In this document: positions 34,971 through 44,063 of the stretch, piece after piece
Layout of the letters: every line of letters begins with the position of its first letter
How positions within the stretch are numbered: position 1 is the first letter of the stretch
NCBI RefSeq assembly: GCF_030848565.1
Contig: NZ_JAVDDV010000002.1
Coordinates: 410,567-474,566 of the forward strand
Reading direction: 5' to 3'
Origin: Natronolimnohabitans sp. A-GB9
GTDB lineage: Archaea; Halobacteriota; Halobacteria; Halobacteriales; Natrialbaceae
DNA: 64,000 bases
Notes under the pieces: model-generated
Told to the model about the DNA's origin: nothing
Databases searched by the model: none
Seen by the model: only the letters and a program-made list of their open reading frames with translations
Made by a program: the position numbers and the translations under genes

Positions 34971-36609
34971 GATCCTGTTCGCGCTGACGCTGATTTTCGT
35001 CCTCGCGTCAGTCCTGTTGCTCGCTGCGGCACAGAAGGGGCTGCCGGTGATCCCCTTCTACCTGATTGCCGGGATCGTCGCCGGCGCGTTCATCGACGAG
35101 ACCGCGCTGCTGGACCTGGCACAGTGGGGAATCGCCTTCCTCGTCTTCCTCTTTGGCGTCCACGTCGACCTCGAGGCGTTTCGCTCACAGGGACGGATCA
35201 GCGTCGCGGTCGGGACCCTCCAGGCGTCGCTCATCGGTGCACTCGGGTTCGGCGCCGGAATCGCGTTCGGCCTCGACTCGCTGAACGCGGTGTATTTCGG
35301 CGTTGCCGCCGCCCTGAGTTCGTCGCTCGTCGCGACCAGCTATCTCGACGCGGTCGACGCCGCCCGGCCGACCTACGAGCGACTCGCCGAGTCGATCCAC
35401 TTCACGGAGGACGTCCTCGGAATCCTCGTCGTCCTCGCCCTGAGTGCGTTCGTCTACGCCGAGACGCCCGCCGTCGAACAGTTCGCGGTGGCGGCCGGAC
35501 TCGTTGGGCTCGCACTCGGCGTTCGATACCTCCTCTTCCACCGACTGACGGCCAAACTGCGCGGCGATTCGGAGGTGATGATGCTCGTCGGAATCTCCTT
35601 CGTCATCGGCTTCATCGCGCTGGCGGAACTCGCCGCCCTCTCGATCATCGTCGGCGCGTTCGCCGCCGGCATCGCGGTCGCCGACGACTACCCACACTCC
35701 CTCGAGCTAGTCGATACGATCGACGACCTGGAGGACTTCTTCACGCCGATCTTCTTCGTCACCGTCGGCGCGTTGCTTACGGTCCCCTCCCTCGAGGCGA
35801 TCGGCTACACGGCCGCGCTGGTCGTGGCGGTCCTCGTGGTGAACCCACTGCTCGTCGCCGTCCTCCTTCTCCGGCAGGGGTTCGACGGCCGGACGTCGAT
35901 CCTCGCAGGACTCACGCTCGATCAGGTCAGCGCGTTCACGCTGTTTATCGCGATCGAGGCGCTCGTCGCGGAGGCGATCGTCCGGCCGCTGTTCGACGCG
36001 ATCGTCCTCGCGGCGGCGATCACGATGATCGTCGCGACCTACACCGGCCGCCACGCCGGCGAGATCAACCGCTGGCTGCGCGCACGCGGCGTCGTCCGCG
36101 CGCTGGGCGAACCCCTGGGCGATCGAACTAGCGTCAGCGACGGCCTCGAGGACCACGTCATCCTCGTCGACTTCCAGCACGGCGGCCGCCAGGTCGTCGA
36201 GGCCTGTTCGTCGTTCGACCGACCGATACTCGTGGTCGAGGACGATCCCGTCCTGTTCGAGACGGTCCGTGAGGAGTGTGACAACTACGTCTACGGTGAC
36301 GTTCTGAGCGAGCGTGTCTGGGAGCTGGCCGGGCTCGAGGACGCCGCGGCCGTGATCTCGCTGACACCCGAGCGGGATCGTGCCGAGACGGTCGTCGACC
36401 TCGAGACTGACGTCCCTCGGATCGTCCGGGTCGAGGACACCGATACGGCCGGCGAGTTCTTAGAGCGTGACGCGACCGGCGTCGTCTATCCCGACGCCAT
36501 CGCGGCCGAGCGCGTCGGCGACGATCTCGAGGCGTTGCTCGCCGGTGAGATCTCCCGCGAGGAGTTCACCGAGCGTGGCCGTGCGCACTTCGAGTCGGCC
36601 GCCGAGTGA
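34963..36609 (+). CDS. CPA2-type antiporter-like protein with TrkA-N domain, pair 1 subunit B
   Basis: 548 residues from MYEILFALTLIFVLASVLLL; the ATG lies inside the last codons of subunit A, after a Shine-Dalgarno-like GGAGGTGA. Membrane part: PVIPFYLIAGIVAGAFID, QWGIAFLVFLFGVHVDLEAF, and SIHFTEDVLGILVVLAL, where the usual Gln-Asp is Glu-Asp. The Rossmann domain starts near residue 395 as VILVDFQHGGRQVVEA, lacking the first glycines of GxGxxG, so nucleotide binding may be lost. It probably works as a partner of subunit A. Confidence 0.85.
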   Translation: MYEILFALTLIFVLASVLLLAAAQKGLPVIPFYLIAGIVAGAFIDETALLDLAQWGIAFLVFLFGVHVDLEAFRSQGRISVAVGTLQASLIGALGFGAGIAFGLDSLNAVYFGVAAALSSSLVATSYLDAVDAARPTYERLAESIHFTEDVLGILVVLALSAFVYAETPAVEQFAVAAGLVGLALGVRYLLFHRLTAKLRGDSEVMMLVGISFVIGFIALAELAALSIIVGAFAAGIAVADDYPHSLELVDTIDDLEDFFTPIFFVTVGALLTVPSLEAIGYTAALVVAVLVVNPLLVAVLLLRQGFDGRTSILAGLTLDQVSAFTLFIAIEALVAEAIVRPLFDAIVLAAAITMIVATYTGRHAGEINRWLRARGVVRALGEPLGDRTSVSDGLEDHVILVDFQHGGRQVVEACSSFDRPILVVEDDPVLFETVREECDNYVYGDVLSERVWELAGLEDAAAVISLTPERDRAETVVDLETDVPRIVRVEDTDTAGEFLERDATGVVYPDAIAAERVGDDLEALLAGEISREEFTERGRAHFESAAE

Positions 36610-36950
36610 CGGTCCGTCACTCGAGTTTGGCGTCAGATCGAACGACGAAGACGTCCGCGGGCGCTTCGTTGACGACGTACTTCGCGACCGTTTGTGTCCG
36701 ATTTCGACCATGGTATAGTTGCCGCGGAGCACGCGGACGGCAAATCGACGACAGCGAGGAGGATAATACCCGTCCCGACGCCTCGTCGAACCGAAGGGTA
36801 CGCCAAGGCGGGGCGTCCCCGTCGCACGGCAATGCCCGGTCTCACGCTTTTGTTCGTCCGGGTGGAACTGGGACTATCCGTTCGCTCGTACGGTAGCACA
36901 ACGCAGCGATCCACACTCGCTTTGCAAGTACCACTACGCGTTTCGATTCC
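36610..36950. other. Intergenic region with possible Usp remnant
   Basis: No convincing gene. On the minus strand at about 36617-36715 a short stretch reads TVAKYVVNEAPADVFVVRSD followed by a stop, similar in style to the C-terminus of universal stress or related nucleotide-binding proteins, but the upstream part of that frame is not coding-like. It may be a decayed gene. Confidence 0.35.
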
Positions 36951-39023
36951 ATGACCGACGAATTCCTTCCCATCGACGCCTACGGTGTTATCGGTAACGA
37001 CGACCGCTGTGCCCTCGTCGGGTGCAACGGGTCGATCGACTGGTGTTGTTTCCCACACCTCGAGTCGCCGAGCGTGTTCGCCGCGATTCTCGATCCCGAA
37101 GTCGGCGGCCGGTTCGCCGTTCGTCCCGCCGGTGAGTACGAGGTGCGCCAGGAGTACGTCGAGCGGACGAACGTCCTCGAGACGACGTTCGAGACCGACG
37201 GCGGCGCCGCGACGGTGACGGACTTCATGCCAGTAGTAGAGCGTGACGACGACGGGAGGGCGGATATCGAGGGTGACGCGACCGACGAGCGGTTCCAGCA
37301 GGCGATCTATCGCAAGATCGAGGCCGTATCCGGGACCGTCGAGCTGGACGTCGTCTTCGAGCCACGGTTTGGCTACGCGCGGTCGACGACCGTTCTCGAG
37401 CGCGCCGACGGCAGCGACCTCGTGGCCCTCGAAGACGTCGCCGATCGCGAAGACAGGGTCGACGTGCCGAGAAACGGCGACGAAGACGACTGGGCGCCGG
37501 CGCCCGAAGACGACCGAACACGCGATCACGAACGCGGCGTTCTCTATCTTCATTCGGCTCCCGACCTCGACCTCGAAATCGAGTCCAGCGGCGACGGCGG
37601 GACCGAATCCAAAGGTGGGGACGACGATGGTAAAGCGCGCGACGACGGGCTCGCCACGGCGACGGTGACCGTCGAGGCGGGCGAGACACGCTGGCTCTGT
37701 CTTCAGTACGGCGCACCGAACCAGCGATCACCCGACGAGTACGAGTCGCTGCTCGAGGAAACGATCGACTACTGGCGGTCGTGGCTCGACAGCTGCGAGG
37801 AGTCGGCGACGGACATCTTCGACTTCGAGGAGGAGGGGCAGGACGTCCTCGTTCGCTCGGCGCTCGTCCTCAAGCTGTTGATCCACGACGAGACCGGCTC
37901 CATTCCGGCCGCGCCGACGACGTCGCTCCCCGAGGAGATCGGCGGCGAACTCAACTGGGACTACCGGTACAACTGGATTCGAGACGCGAAGTTCACCATT
38001 CAGGCGCTTCACAGCGTCGGCCAGTCGACGGAGGCCGAACACTACTTCGAGTGGTTCCGGGAGATCGGCCACGAAACGCCCGAAGAGATCCAGCCGCTGT
38101 ACGGCCTCCACGGCGAGACCGACCTCGAGGAGGAACACCTCGAGCATCTCTCGGGGTATCGCGGGTCGACACCGGTCCGGATCGGCAACGCCGCCGCGGG
38201 ACAGGAACAACTGGACATCTACGGGACGATCGTCCAGGGGATCTACGAGACGATCCGCTACGAGAACGGGCTCACCGACTACGATTGGGAGTCGGTCAGT
38301 GCGCTGGCCGAGTACGTCTGCGATCACTGGGACGAACAGGACAAGAGCATCTGGGAGTTTCGCGACCTCCACGAGCATTTCGTCCACTCGAAGCTGCTGT
38401 GTTGGGTCGCCCTCGACCGCGCGATCCGGCTGGCCGAAGACCACGACCGCGACGCGCCGTTCGAGCGCTGGGAGCGCGAGCGCGACGAGATCCGGGAGGC
38501 GATCGAACGGAAGGGGTACGACGAGGACCGCGAGAGCTTCGTCCAGTTTTTCGGTGCGGACGAGGCACTAGATGCGACTGCCCTCCTGATTCCGATCTAC
38601 GACTTCCTTCCGGCCGACGACGAGCGCGTCCAGAACACGATCGATACGATCTTAGCGGAGTTGACGACCGAGGACGGCCTCGTGTTTCGGTTCGCGGACA
38701 GTCCCGCACGGCCCCGAGAGCCGGGCGGGTTCGTCCTCTGTTCGTGCTGGCTCGTCGACGCGCTGGTCCTCTCGGGGCGACTCGAGGAGGCAAACGACGT
38801 CTTCGAGAACCTCCTCGAGCACACGTCGTCGCTCGGCCTGCTCTCCGAGATGATCCACGCGGAAGACGGAACGCTTCTCGGAAACTACCCACAGGCGTTT
38901 AGCCACATCGGACTGCTCAACAGCGCGATCTACCTCGCGAGCGCGAACGACGCCGACGAGCTACCGCCCGAAGAACTCGAGCACGGGGCGGCTGCACCAC
39001 TGTTCCGACGGCACGGCTCCTGA
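36951..39023 (+). CDS. Glycoside hydrolase family 15 protein (glucoamylase/trehalase-like)
   Basis: 690 residues. N-terminal beta-sandwich domain from IDAYGVIGNDDRCALVGCNG to about residue 260, with a variable acidic insertion near 165-230. The (alpha/alpha)6 catalytic barrel starts around SIPAAPTTSLPEEIGGELNW, with NWDYRYNWIRDAKFTIQAL, then FRDLHEHFVHSKLLCWVALD and GLLSEMIHAEDGTLLGNYPQ, all GH15 signatures. It hydrolyses alpha-glucans or trehalose inside the cell (no signal peptide). The stop TGA abuts an inverted-repeat element starting at the next base. Confidence 0.92.
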   Translation: MTDEFLPIDAYGVIGNDDRCALVGCNGSIDWCCFPHLESPSVFAAILDPEVGGRFAVRPAGEYEVRQEYVERTNVLETTFETDGGAATVTDFMPVVERDDDGRADIEGDATDERFQQAIYRKIEAVSGTVELDVVFEPRFGYARSTTVLERADGSDLVALEDVADREDRVDVPRNGDEDDWAPAPEDDRTRDHERGVLYLHSAPDLDLEIESSGDGGTESKGGDDDGKARDDGLATATVTVEAGETRWLCLQYGAPNQRSPDEYESLLEETIDYWRSWLDSCEESATDIFDFEEEGQDVLVRSALVLKLLIHDETGSIPAAPTTSLPEEIGGELNWDYRYNWIRDAKFTIQALHSVGQSTEAEHYFEWFREIGHETPEEIQPLYGLHGETDLEEEHLEHLSGYRGSTPVRIGNAAAGQEQLDIYGTIVQGIYETIRYENGLTDYDWESVSALAEYVCDHWDEQDKSIWEFRDLHEHFVHSKLLCWVALDRAIRLAEDHDRDAPFERWERERDEIREAIERKGYDEDRESFVQFFGADEALDATALLIPIYDFLPADDERVQNTIDTILAELTTEDGLVFRFADSPARPREPGGFVLCSCWLVDALVLSGRLEEANDVFENLLEHTSSLGLLSEMIHAEDGTLLGNYPQAFSHIGLLNSAIYLASANDADELPPEELEHGAAAPLFRRHGS

Positions 39024-39183
39024 TACTGCCGGACGAAACGAGTCATACGGACTACTGTACGTCGGTACCGGCGCAACCGCGACCCGGGCTGTGGTTGCGC
39101 TGGTACATCGGTACAGGGATCCGTATCAGGGATTTTCGACCGAACGGTGGGCGAAAATCCGTACTGACTGTTGTCCGATAGTA
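39024..39183. mobile_element. Family 1 inverted-repeat element containing a family 2 element
   Basis: The left end is TACTGCCGGACG and the right end TGTCCGATAGTA, with the family 1 inner sequence CTGACTGTTGTCCG. Between them a complete family 2 element (39046-39125) with its own TCA duplications is inserted. Removing it leaves a family 1 element of about 77 bp. Outer flanks are TGA and TGC. Confidence 0.8.
39046..39125. mobile_element. Family 2 inverted-repeat element nested in family 1, 80 bp
   Basis: TACGGACTACTGTACGTCGG at the left and GTACAGGGATCCGTA at the right form the inverted ends; the interior is GGCGCAACC/GGTTGCGCT-type palindrome around CGACCCGGGC. TCA is present on both sides (39043-39045, 39126-39128). 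Confidence 0.8.
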
Positions 39184-39216
39184 TGCCCGTCCGGTGAGTC
39201 GGGCGGTCGATCGCCG

Positions 39217-39474
39217 TCACTCGATCTCTCGTGAGCCGGTCGGGTCCACTTCGGCCGCCTCGTCCGTTTCGGCCGCCTCGATCGCTCCGGACTCGAGGAT
39301 CCGGCCGACCGCCCACACGAGCCAGCCAAGCACGAGTACCGACCCGACGGCGACGACGGGACGGACGAAGCCGATGGCGAGCTCGAGTACGAGGGCCACC
39401 GCGATTACGTACGCAAAGAGCAACGCGGCGACGTCTTTGAACCCCTTCGGGTCACGGATGTAGGGACGGTCCAT
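39217..39474 (-). CDS. Small two-helix membrane protein
   Basis: 85 residues from MDRPYIRDPKGFKDVAALLF. Two hydrophobic helices (ALLFAYVIAVALVLELAIGF and VVAVGSVLVLGWLVWAVGRI) are followed by an acidic tail. It is divergent from the second antiporter pair, and a similar small two-helix protein lies beside the third pair (43758). A start 36 bases upstream (MNVKVLRR) is possible. Function unknown. Confidence 0.65.
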   Translation of the reverse strand: MDRPYIRDPKGFKDVAALLFAYVIAVALVLELAIGFVRPVVAVGSVLVLGWLVWAVGRILESGAIEAAETDEAAEVDPTGSREIE

Positions 39475-39602
39475 ACCAGGTAGTACGCGCCGCAAGACCT
39501 TGACATTCATTGTCATGGCTCGTGACGATCGGTCGCTCGCCGGTAGCGACGGCCGACGGAGCCGAGAGACGGCGACGCTGGACGCACGCTTCCGGGAGGG
39601 CA

Positions 39603-39612
39603 ACATATAACC
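39603..39612 (+). promoter_or_regulatory. TATA-like box of antiporter pair 2
   Basis: ACATATAACC about 38-47 bases before the ATG at 39650. Confidence 0.45.
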
Positions 39613-39649
39613 GCCGATTACACGAAGGCTATCACGAATCCGTTTCTCC

Positions 39650-41407
39650 ATGAGTGAAATCGCCCTTGCGGCTGATTTCGCGATCATCGTCGTCGTGGCG
39701 ACGGTCATCGGGCTGATCGCGCGTCAGACCGGCCAGCCGACGATCATCGCGTACATCCTCACCGGGATTATCCTGGGCCCGGTCGCGTTCGATATCGTCA
39801 CGGAGGAAGGGCTGGTCGAGCTAATGGGCGATCTCGGTTTTGCCTTCCTGCTCTTTTTGCTCGGGCTGAAGATGCGCTTCGAGGATATTCGTGAAATTCT
39901 CCCCGCGGTCACGAACGTCGCGTTCGGACAGACGGTGCTCCAGACGGCGCTTGCCTTTCTGGTCGCACTGGCACTCGGGTTCGAAACCGACGAAATCCTC
40001 GTTATCTCGCTTGCGACCGTTTTCGGCGCGACGCCGATCATCGTCAAGATCCTCACCGATAAAGACGAGATCACGAGTCTTCCGGGGAAGATCGACGTCG
40101 GCGTGCTCATCGTTCAGGACATCTATCTCGTGATCGTCCTCGCGTTGTTCGCCGCCGACGACCTCGGCGGTGCAGGCGACATCGCATCCACCCTCGGTGT
40201 CATCCTCGTCATGATGTCGTTTATCGGCATCTTCTCGCTGCTCTCCTCCCGGTACATCCTTCCCGGGCTGTTCCGGCGCATCGCGGACAACAAAGACGTG
40301 TTCCTCATCGTCGCTATCGGCTGGGCGTTCCTGTTCGTCGCTATCGCCGAGGGCGCCGACCTCGATCCGAAAGTCGGTGCCTTCCTCGCGGGTATCAGCA
40401 TCGCACAGCTGCCCTACAGCAAGGAACTCGAGGACCGCATCACGCCGATCACGGACTTCTTCATCCTCGTGTTCTTCGCGACGATCGGCCTCCAGATCGA
40501 CGGCCTCTCGAGCCTGCTTGCCTACTGGTGGCAGGCGATCGTCGCATCGGCCGTCCTGATGGTCGGGAACTTCTGGATCATGTTCTACCTCATCGACCGC
40601 GAGGGGTTCGACGTCGAGACCTCCTTTTTGGGCTCGATCAACATGGTCCAGGTCAGCGAGTTCTCGCTGATCGTCGGTGCGCTCGCGATCGACCAGGGCT
40701 ACATCGGTCCCGACGTGCTCGGCTACCTGAGCCTGATGGCGCTGTTGACGATGAGCGTCTCGACGTACATCATCGCGTACAACCACGCGATATACGAACG
40801 ACTCGAGCCGTGGTTCGCCCGGTTCGAGTCCGACGAGAGGAAAGACGCCGACATCAGCACCTACGAGGGCCACGCCATCGCGATCGGCTACGACGAGATC
40901 ACCGAACGCGCCCTGCCGCGTCTCGAGGAGCTCTACGGCGAGGTCGTCATCATCGACCGCCAGACCGACCACATCGAGGAACTCGAGCGGGAGGGCCGAT
41001 ACGAGTACGTCTTCGGTGACTTCCGCCACACAGAGGTCCGCAAGGAAGCGAACCTGAAGGGGGCCGATTTCGTACTGAGCTCGAGCGTCGAACGCGAGGT
41101 CAACGAGGCGTTGCTCGCCGAGGTCGGCGACGACGCGACGGTCTTCGTCGAGGCCGAGCGGATCGACGACGCCCGCACGCTCTACGACCGCGGTGCGACC
41201 TACGTCATCATGACTTCACACCTCGCAGCCGAGAAAGTAAGCGAGTACGTCGAACTGTACGTCACCGACCGGGACGCGTTCGAAGAGACGATCGCTCGGG
41301 ACGTCGAGCGAGTGAACGCCCAACGCCGGCGATCGGCGGACCGACTCGAGAACGGCGAGAGCGTGGCCGATACGGACTATACGCCGGGAGGTGAGGCCCA
41401 TGACTGA
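39650..41407 (+). CDS. CPA2-type cation/proton antiporter with TrkA-N domain, pair 2 subunit A
   Basis: 585 residues. Same architecture as the first A subunit: RQTGQPTIIAYILTGIILGP, LGFAFLLFLLGLKMRFEDI, TVFGATPIIVKILTDKDE, GVLIVQDIYLVIVLALF. The C-terminal Rossmann domain (~405 onward) reads AIAIGYDEITERALPRLEEL, in which the glycine-rich GxGxxG loop is replaced by GYDEIT, so dinucleotide binding is doubtful. A TATA-like box ACATATAACC lies ~40 bases upstream. Overlaps subunit B by eight bases. Confidence 0.88.
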   Translation: MSEIALAADFAIIVVVATVIGLIARQTGQPTIIAYILTGIILGPVAFDIVTEEGLVELMGDLGFAFLLFLLGLKMRFEDIREILPAVTNVAFGQTVLQTALAFLVALALGFETDEILVISLATVFGATPIIVKILTDKDEITSLPGKIDVGVLIVQDIYLVIVLALFAADDLGGAGDIASTLGVILVMMSFIGIFSLLSSRYILPGLFRRIADNKDVFLIVAIGWAFLFVAIAEGADLDPKVGAFLAGISIAQLPYSKELEDRITPITDFFILVFFATIGLQIDGLSSLLAYWWQAIVASAVLMVGNFWIMFYLIDREGFDVETSFLGSINMVQVSEFSLIVGALAIDQGYIGPDVLGYLSLMALLTMSVSTYIIAYNHAIYERLEPWFARFESDERKDADISTYEGHAIAIGYDEITERALPRLEELYGEVVIIDRQTDHIEELEREGRYEYVFGDFRHTEVRKEANLKGADFVLSSSVEREVNEALLAEVGDDATVFVEAERIDDARTLYDRGATYVIMTSHLAAEKVSEYVELYVTDRDAFEETIARDVERVNAQRRRSADRLENGESVADTDYTPGGEAHD

Positions 41408-43100
41408 GGAGCTGGTGATCGCACTGGCGGTCGTCTTCGTGACGGCTGGCGTCCTGTCACTGATCGCAAACCAGTTCGGCCTCTCGCCGATCCCGTTTTA
41501 TATCATCGCGGGCCTGATCGCGGGCCGATTCGTTACGGAAAGCGAGATCATCGTCCTCGCCCAGTGGGGGATCGCCTTTCTCGTGTTCGCCTTCGCGATC
41601 CGGATCGACTTCGCCGACGTCGAGACGGTGCTTCGGGATGCGGAACTGGCGTCGGCCACGCAGTTGATCGTCGTCGCGCCGATCGCGTTCGGCGTCGGCT
41701 ACCTGTTCGGCGATCTCTTTGGTTTCGCCGATCCGGTTCGAAACGCCGTCTACTTCAGCGCGGCCGTCGTCTTGAGTTCATCGCTGGTCGGCGGCGTCTT
41801 GCTCGGCAGCGAGATTCGCGAGAATCTCGTTCACGGCCGGCTGGCGTCGTCGATCCACTTCTTCGACGACCTGGTCGCGATCGCGTTGCTGTTGATCCTC
41901 AGCACCGAGGTCGTCACGGCCGACGCCATCGCCGCCCAGATCGGATACGGTGTCGTGTTGGTCATCTCGGGACTGGTCCTCTACCGCCACGGGTTCCCCC
42001 TGCTTGTTCGGTTGGCCGACGGCGACGGCGAACTCGTGCTCGTCGGCAGCATCTCGATCCTGATCGCCTTCCTCGCAGCCGCGGAGTACGTCGGCGTCTC
42101 GATCGTCGTCGGCGCGTTCGCGGCCGGCGTCGCTATCCGAAGTGACGGGACGCAGGCCCTGGAGGTCCAAAACGGGATCAGTTCGATCACGGACTTCTTC
42201 GTCGCGATCTTCTTCGTCACCGTCGGTGCGCTGGTTGCCATTCCGTCACTCGAGGTGCTCGTTATCGCGGCCACGCTTTCGGCGCTCGTTCTCGCTTTGA
42301 ATCCGCTCGTCCACGTGCTCTCGTTTATCTACGAGGGGTACGACGCCCGAACGGCGTTTCTGGCTGGCTCGAGTCTCAACCAGGTCAGCGAGTTCGCGCT
42401 GATCATCGCCATCCAGGCGCTGTTGATGGGGACGATCGCCGACCCACTGTTCGACGCGATCATCCTCGCGGCCGCGGTGACCATGCTCCTGACGTTTCTC
42501 GGTCGACGGACGGAGGACGTCGTCTACGAGACCGTCGTCGCCAGACTGTTCCGCGGCCAGCGAACCCGGAAAGTCGACGAGCGAAGCAGCGTCGACGAAC
42601 TCGAGGATCACGTCCTCGTCGTCGGCTACGGCCGAATCGGCCGCCGAATCGTCGAAACGCTCGAGGACAACGACGTTCCATACGTCGTCCTCGAGAACGA
42701 TCCGGTGTTGTGGGACGAACTCGACGCGGAGTGTCGAAACTACGTCCTCGGCGATGCGTTAGCGGAGTACCCCTGGGAGAAAGCCCAGATCGGCGACGCG
42801 GCGCTCGTCTGTTCGACCGTGGACCACCGCCCGGTGTCGGAGACAATCCTCGAACTCGAGACCGACGCCGACGCCGATGTCCTGTTGCGGTCCGAATCGG
42901 CCGCGGTTGCAAGCGACCTGCTCGAGGCGGGTGCGACCCACGTCGCCGTGCCGAACGTCCTCGCGGGCGAACAGCTACTCGCCACCGTCGACGCCCTCGC
43001 CGCCGGGGAGACGGACCCCGAGACGCTCGAGCGCGAGCAACGCGACTACTTTCAGGCGCTCGAGCGGTACGGGTTCGCGACGCGGGACGAGCGGGTCTGA
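41400..43100 (+). CDS. CPA2-type antiporter-like protein with TrkA-N domain, pair 2 subunit B
   Basis: 566 residues from MTEELVIALAVVFVTAGVLS, starting inside the last codons of subunit A behind GGAGGTGAG. Membrane segments FGLSPIPFYIIAGLIAGRFV, QWGIAFLVFAFAIRIDFADV and SIHFFDDLVAIALLLIL (Asp-Asp in place of Gln-Asp). The Rossmann domain begins near 400 with VLVVGYGRIGRRIVETLEDN, an intact GxGxxG loop, followed by an acidic residue at the adenosine-binding strand end (VVLENDP). Probable partner of the A subunit. Confidence 0.86.
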   Translation: MTEELVIALAVVFVTAGVLSLIANQFGLSPIPFYIIAGLIAGRFVTESEIIVLAQWGIAFLVFAFAIRIDFADVETVLRDAELASATQLIVVAPIAFGVGYLFGDLFGFADPVRNAVYFSAAVVLSSSLVGGVLLGSEIRENLVHGRLASSIHFFDDLVAIALLLILSTEVVTADAIAAQIGYGVVLVISGLVLYRHGFPLLVRLADGDGELVLVGSISILIAFLAAAEYVGVSIVVGAFAAGVAIRSDGTQALEVQNGISSITDFFVAIFFVTVGALVAIPSLEVLVIAATLSALVLALNPLVHVLSFIYEGYDARTAFLAGSSLNQVSEFALIIAIQALLMGTIADPLFDAIILAAAVTMLLTFLGRRTEDVVYETVVARLFRGQRTRKVDERSSVDELEDHVLVVGYGRIGRRIVETLEDNDVPYVVLENDPVLWDELDAECRNYVLGDALAEYPWEKAQIGDAALVCSTVDHRPVSETILELETDADADVLLRSESAAVASDLLEAGATHVAVPNVLAGEQLLATVDALAAGETDPETLEREQRDYFQALERYGFATRDERV

Positions 43101-43110
43101 GTCGTTCCCG

Positions 43111-43554
43111 TTATGATTCCGCCAGTCTCTCTTCGACCGGCAAGGCGATGACGGGACGGCGCGCCCGGGTCACGAGTTTGAGCGACCGATCCCCCGAGAG
43201 AAACTGCAGCAGTCGGTTTCCGCCGCGGGAGCGATACGCGATCGCGCTCGCGTCGACCTCGTCGGCCGCGTCGAAGATCGCTTCGACGACGTTTCGGGCG
43301 TAGGCGGTGTGATCGTCGGCCTCCGGAAACACCTGCCGGACGGCGGCGAACGATTCCGCGGCCAACTCCTCGGATTGCTCGACTGGCGTCTTGTCCGGCA
43401 CGCCGTCGCCTTTTTCGACGACGTGGAGCGCGGTGACGGCAGCGGGATCGTACGGCTCGAGTGCCCGGGCGGTTTTCGCGGCGTCGTCCTCGTTTGCGAC
43501 GGGTACCAACACGTTCTCGAGGATATCAGTTGACTCAGTGTCTGAATCGACCAT
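43111..43554 (-). CDS. Universal stress protein (UspA family)
   Basis: 147 residues from MVDSDTESTDILENVLVPVA. Usp fold: NVLVPVANEDDAAKTARALE, TALHVVEKGD, DASAIAYRSRGGNRLLQFLS (glycine motif region, somewhat degenerate for ATP binding) and PVIALPVEE at the end. It is convergent with antiporter pair 2; Usp genes often neighbour CPA-type antiporters in haloarchaea. A longer N-terminus is open but lacks similarity. Confidence 0.87.
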   Translation of the reverse strand: MVDSDTESTDILENVLVPVANEDDAAKTARALEPYDPAAVTALHVVEKGDGVPDKTPVEQSEELAAESFAAVRQVFPEADDHTAYARNVVEAIFDAADEVDASAIAYRSRGGNRLLQFLSGDRSLKLVTRARRPVIALPVEERLAES

Positions 43555-43635
43555 ATGGTGCAAACCGGGCACAGTGATAAAATAGTTCATCGTCTCCGTC
43601 ACGATACGTGTCGTGTCTCCGTATCAGTCTACTTA

Positions 43636-43648
43636 TACTGTTGGACAG
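43636..43648. repeat. Solitary left arm of a family 1 element
   Basis: TACTGTTGGACAG followed by AACGATTCGCC matches the left end of the 16149 copy, preceded by TTA. No right arm was found in the next 300 bases, so this is a truncated or decayed copy. Confidence 0.5.
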
Positions 43649-43757
43649 AACGATTCGCCTGTGGGGTCGCCGGGAAATCGGAACAGGGACCCGTACGATC
43701 GACGGCAGTCAGTACGAACTGGCGGGTTGACAGGCGTCTTGGTGGTGCCAGACGACG

Positions 43758-43979
43758 TTACACTGGGCCGCCGAAATACTCGTGGACGACGAACACGAGG
43801 ACCAGCCCGACGACGAAAAGCGAAGCGGCGAGGGCACTCGAGAGGGCGATCGCATCGGCGAGCCCGAGGGCGGCGACCACGAGCAGTCCAACGCCAACAG
43901 CGTAGACGAGCAGGTTTCGTCCGATCCGGAGCGCCTGATCGGCTTCGAACACGGTCGAGGGTACTAGCGACGGAGCCAA
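43758..43979 (-). CDS. Small two-helix membrane protein
   Basis: 73 residues from MAPSLVPSTVFEADQALRIG. Two hydrophobic helices: NLLVYAVGVGLLVVAALGLA and ALAASLFVVGLVLVFVVHEY. It lies 84 bases downstream of antiporter pair 3 on the same strand, so it may be co-transcribed with it. No family recognised. Confidence 0.6.
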   Translation of the reverse strand: MAPSLVPSTVFEADQALRIGRNLLVYAVGVGLLVVAALGLADAIALSSALAASLFVVGLVLVFVVHEYFGGPV

Positions 43980-44063
43980 AGGCGTGCTGATTCGTCTCGG
44001 AGTCGGCAGTATCGGCGACCCCCGACGCCCCTGAGATCGAGAAACTCGAGACAGGGGACTGTC

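Noticed and set aside
33258..36180. Long minus-strand frames opposite the first antiporter pair (Asp/Glu/His/Arg-rich)
   Set aside because: Mirror images of hydrophobic membrane-helix codons; no start context and no family similarity.
43636..43760. Complete family 1 element at 43.6 kb
   Set aside because: Only the left arm is recognisable; no inverted right arm or matching TNA flank was found, so it is listed only as a solitary arm.
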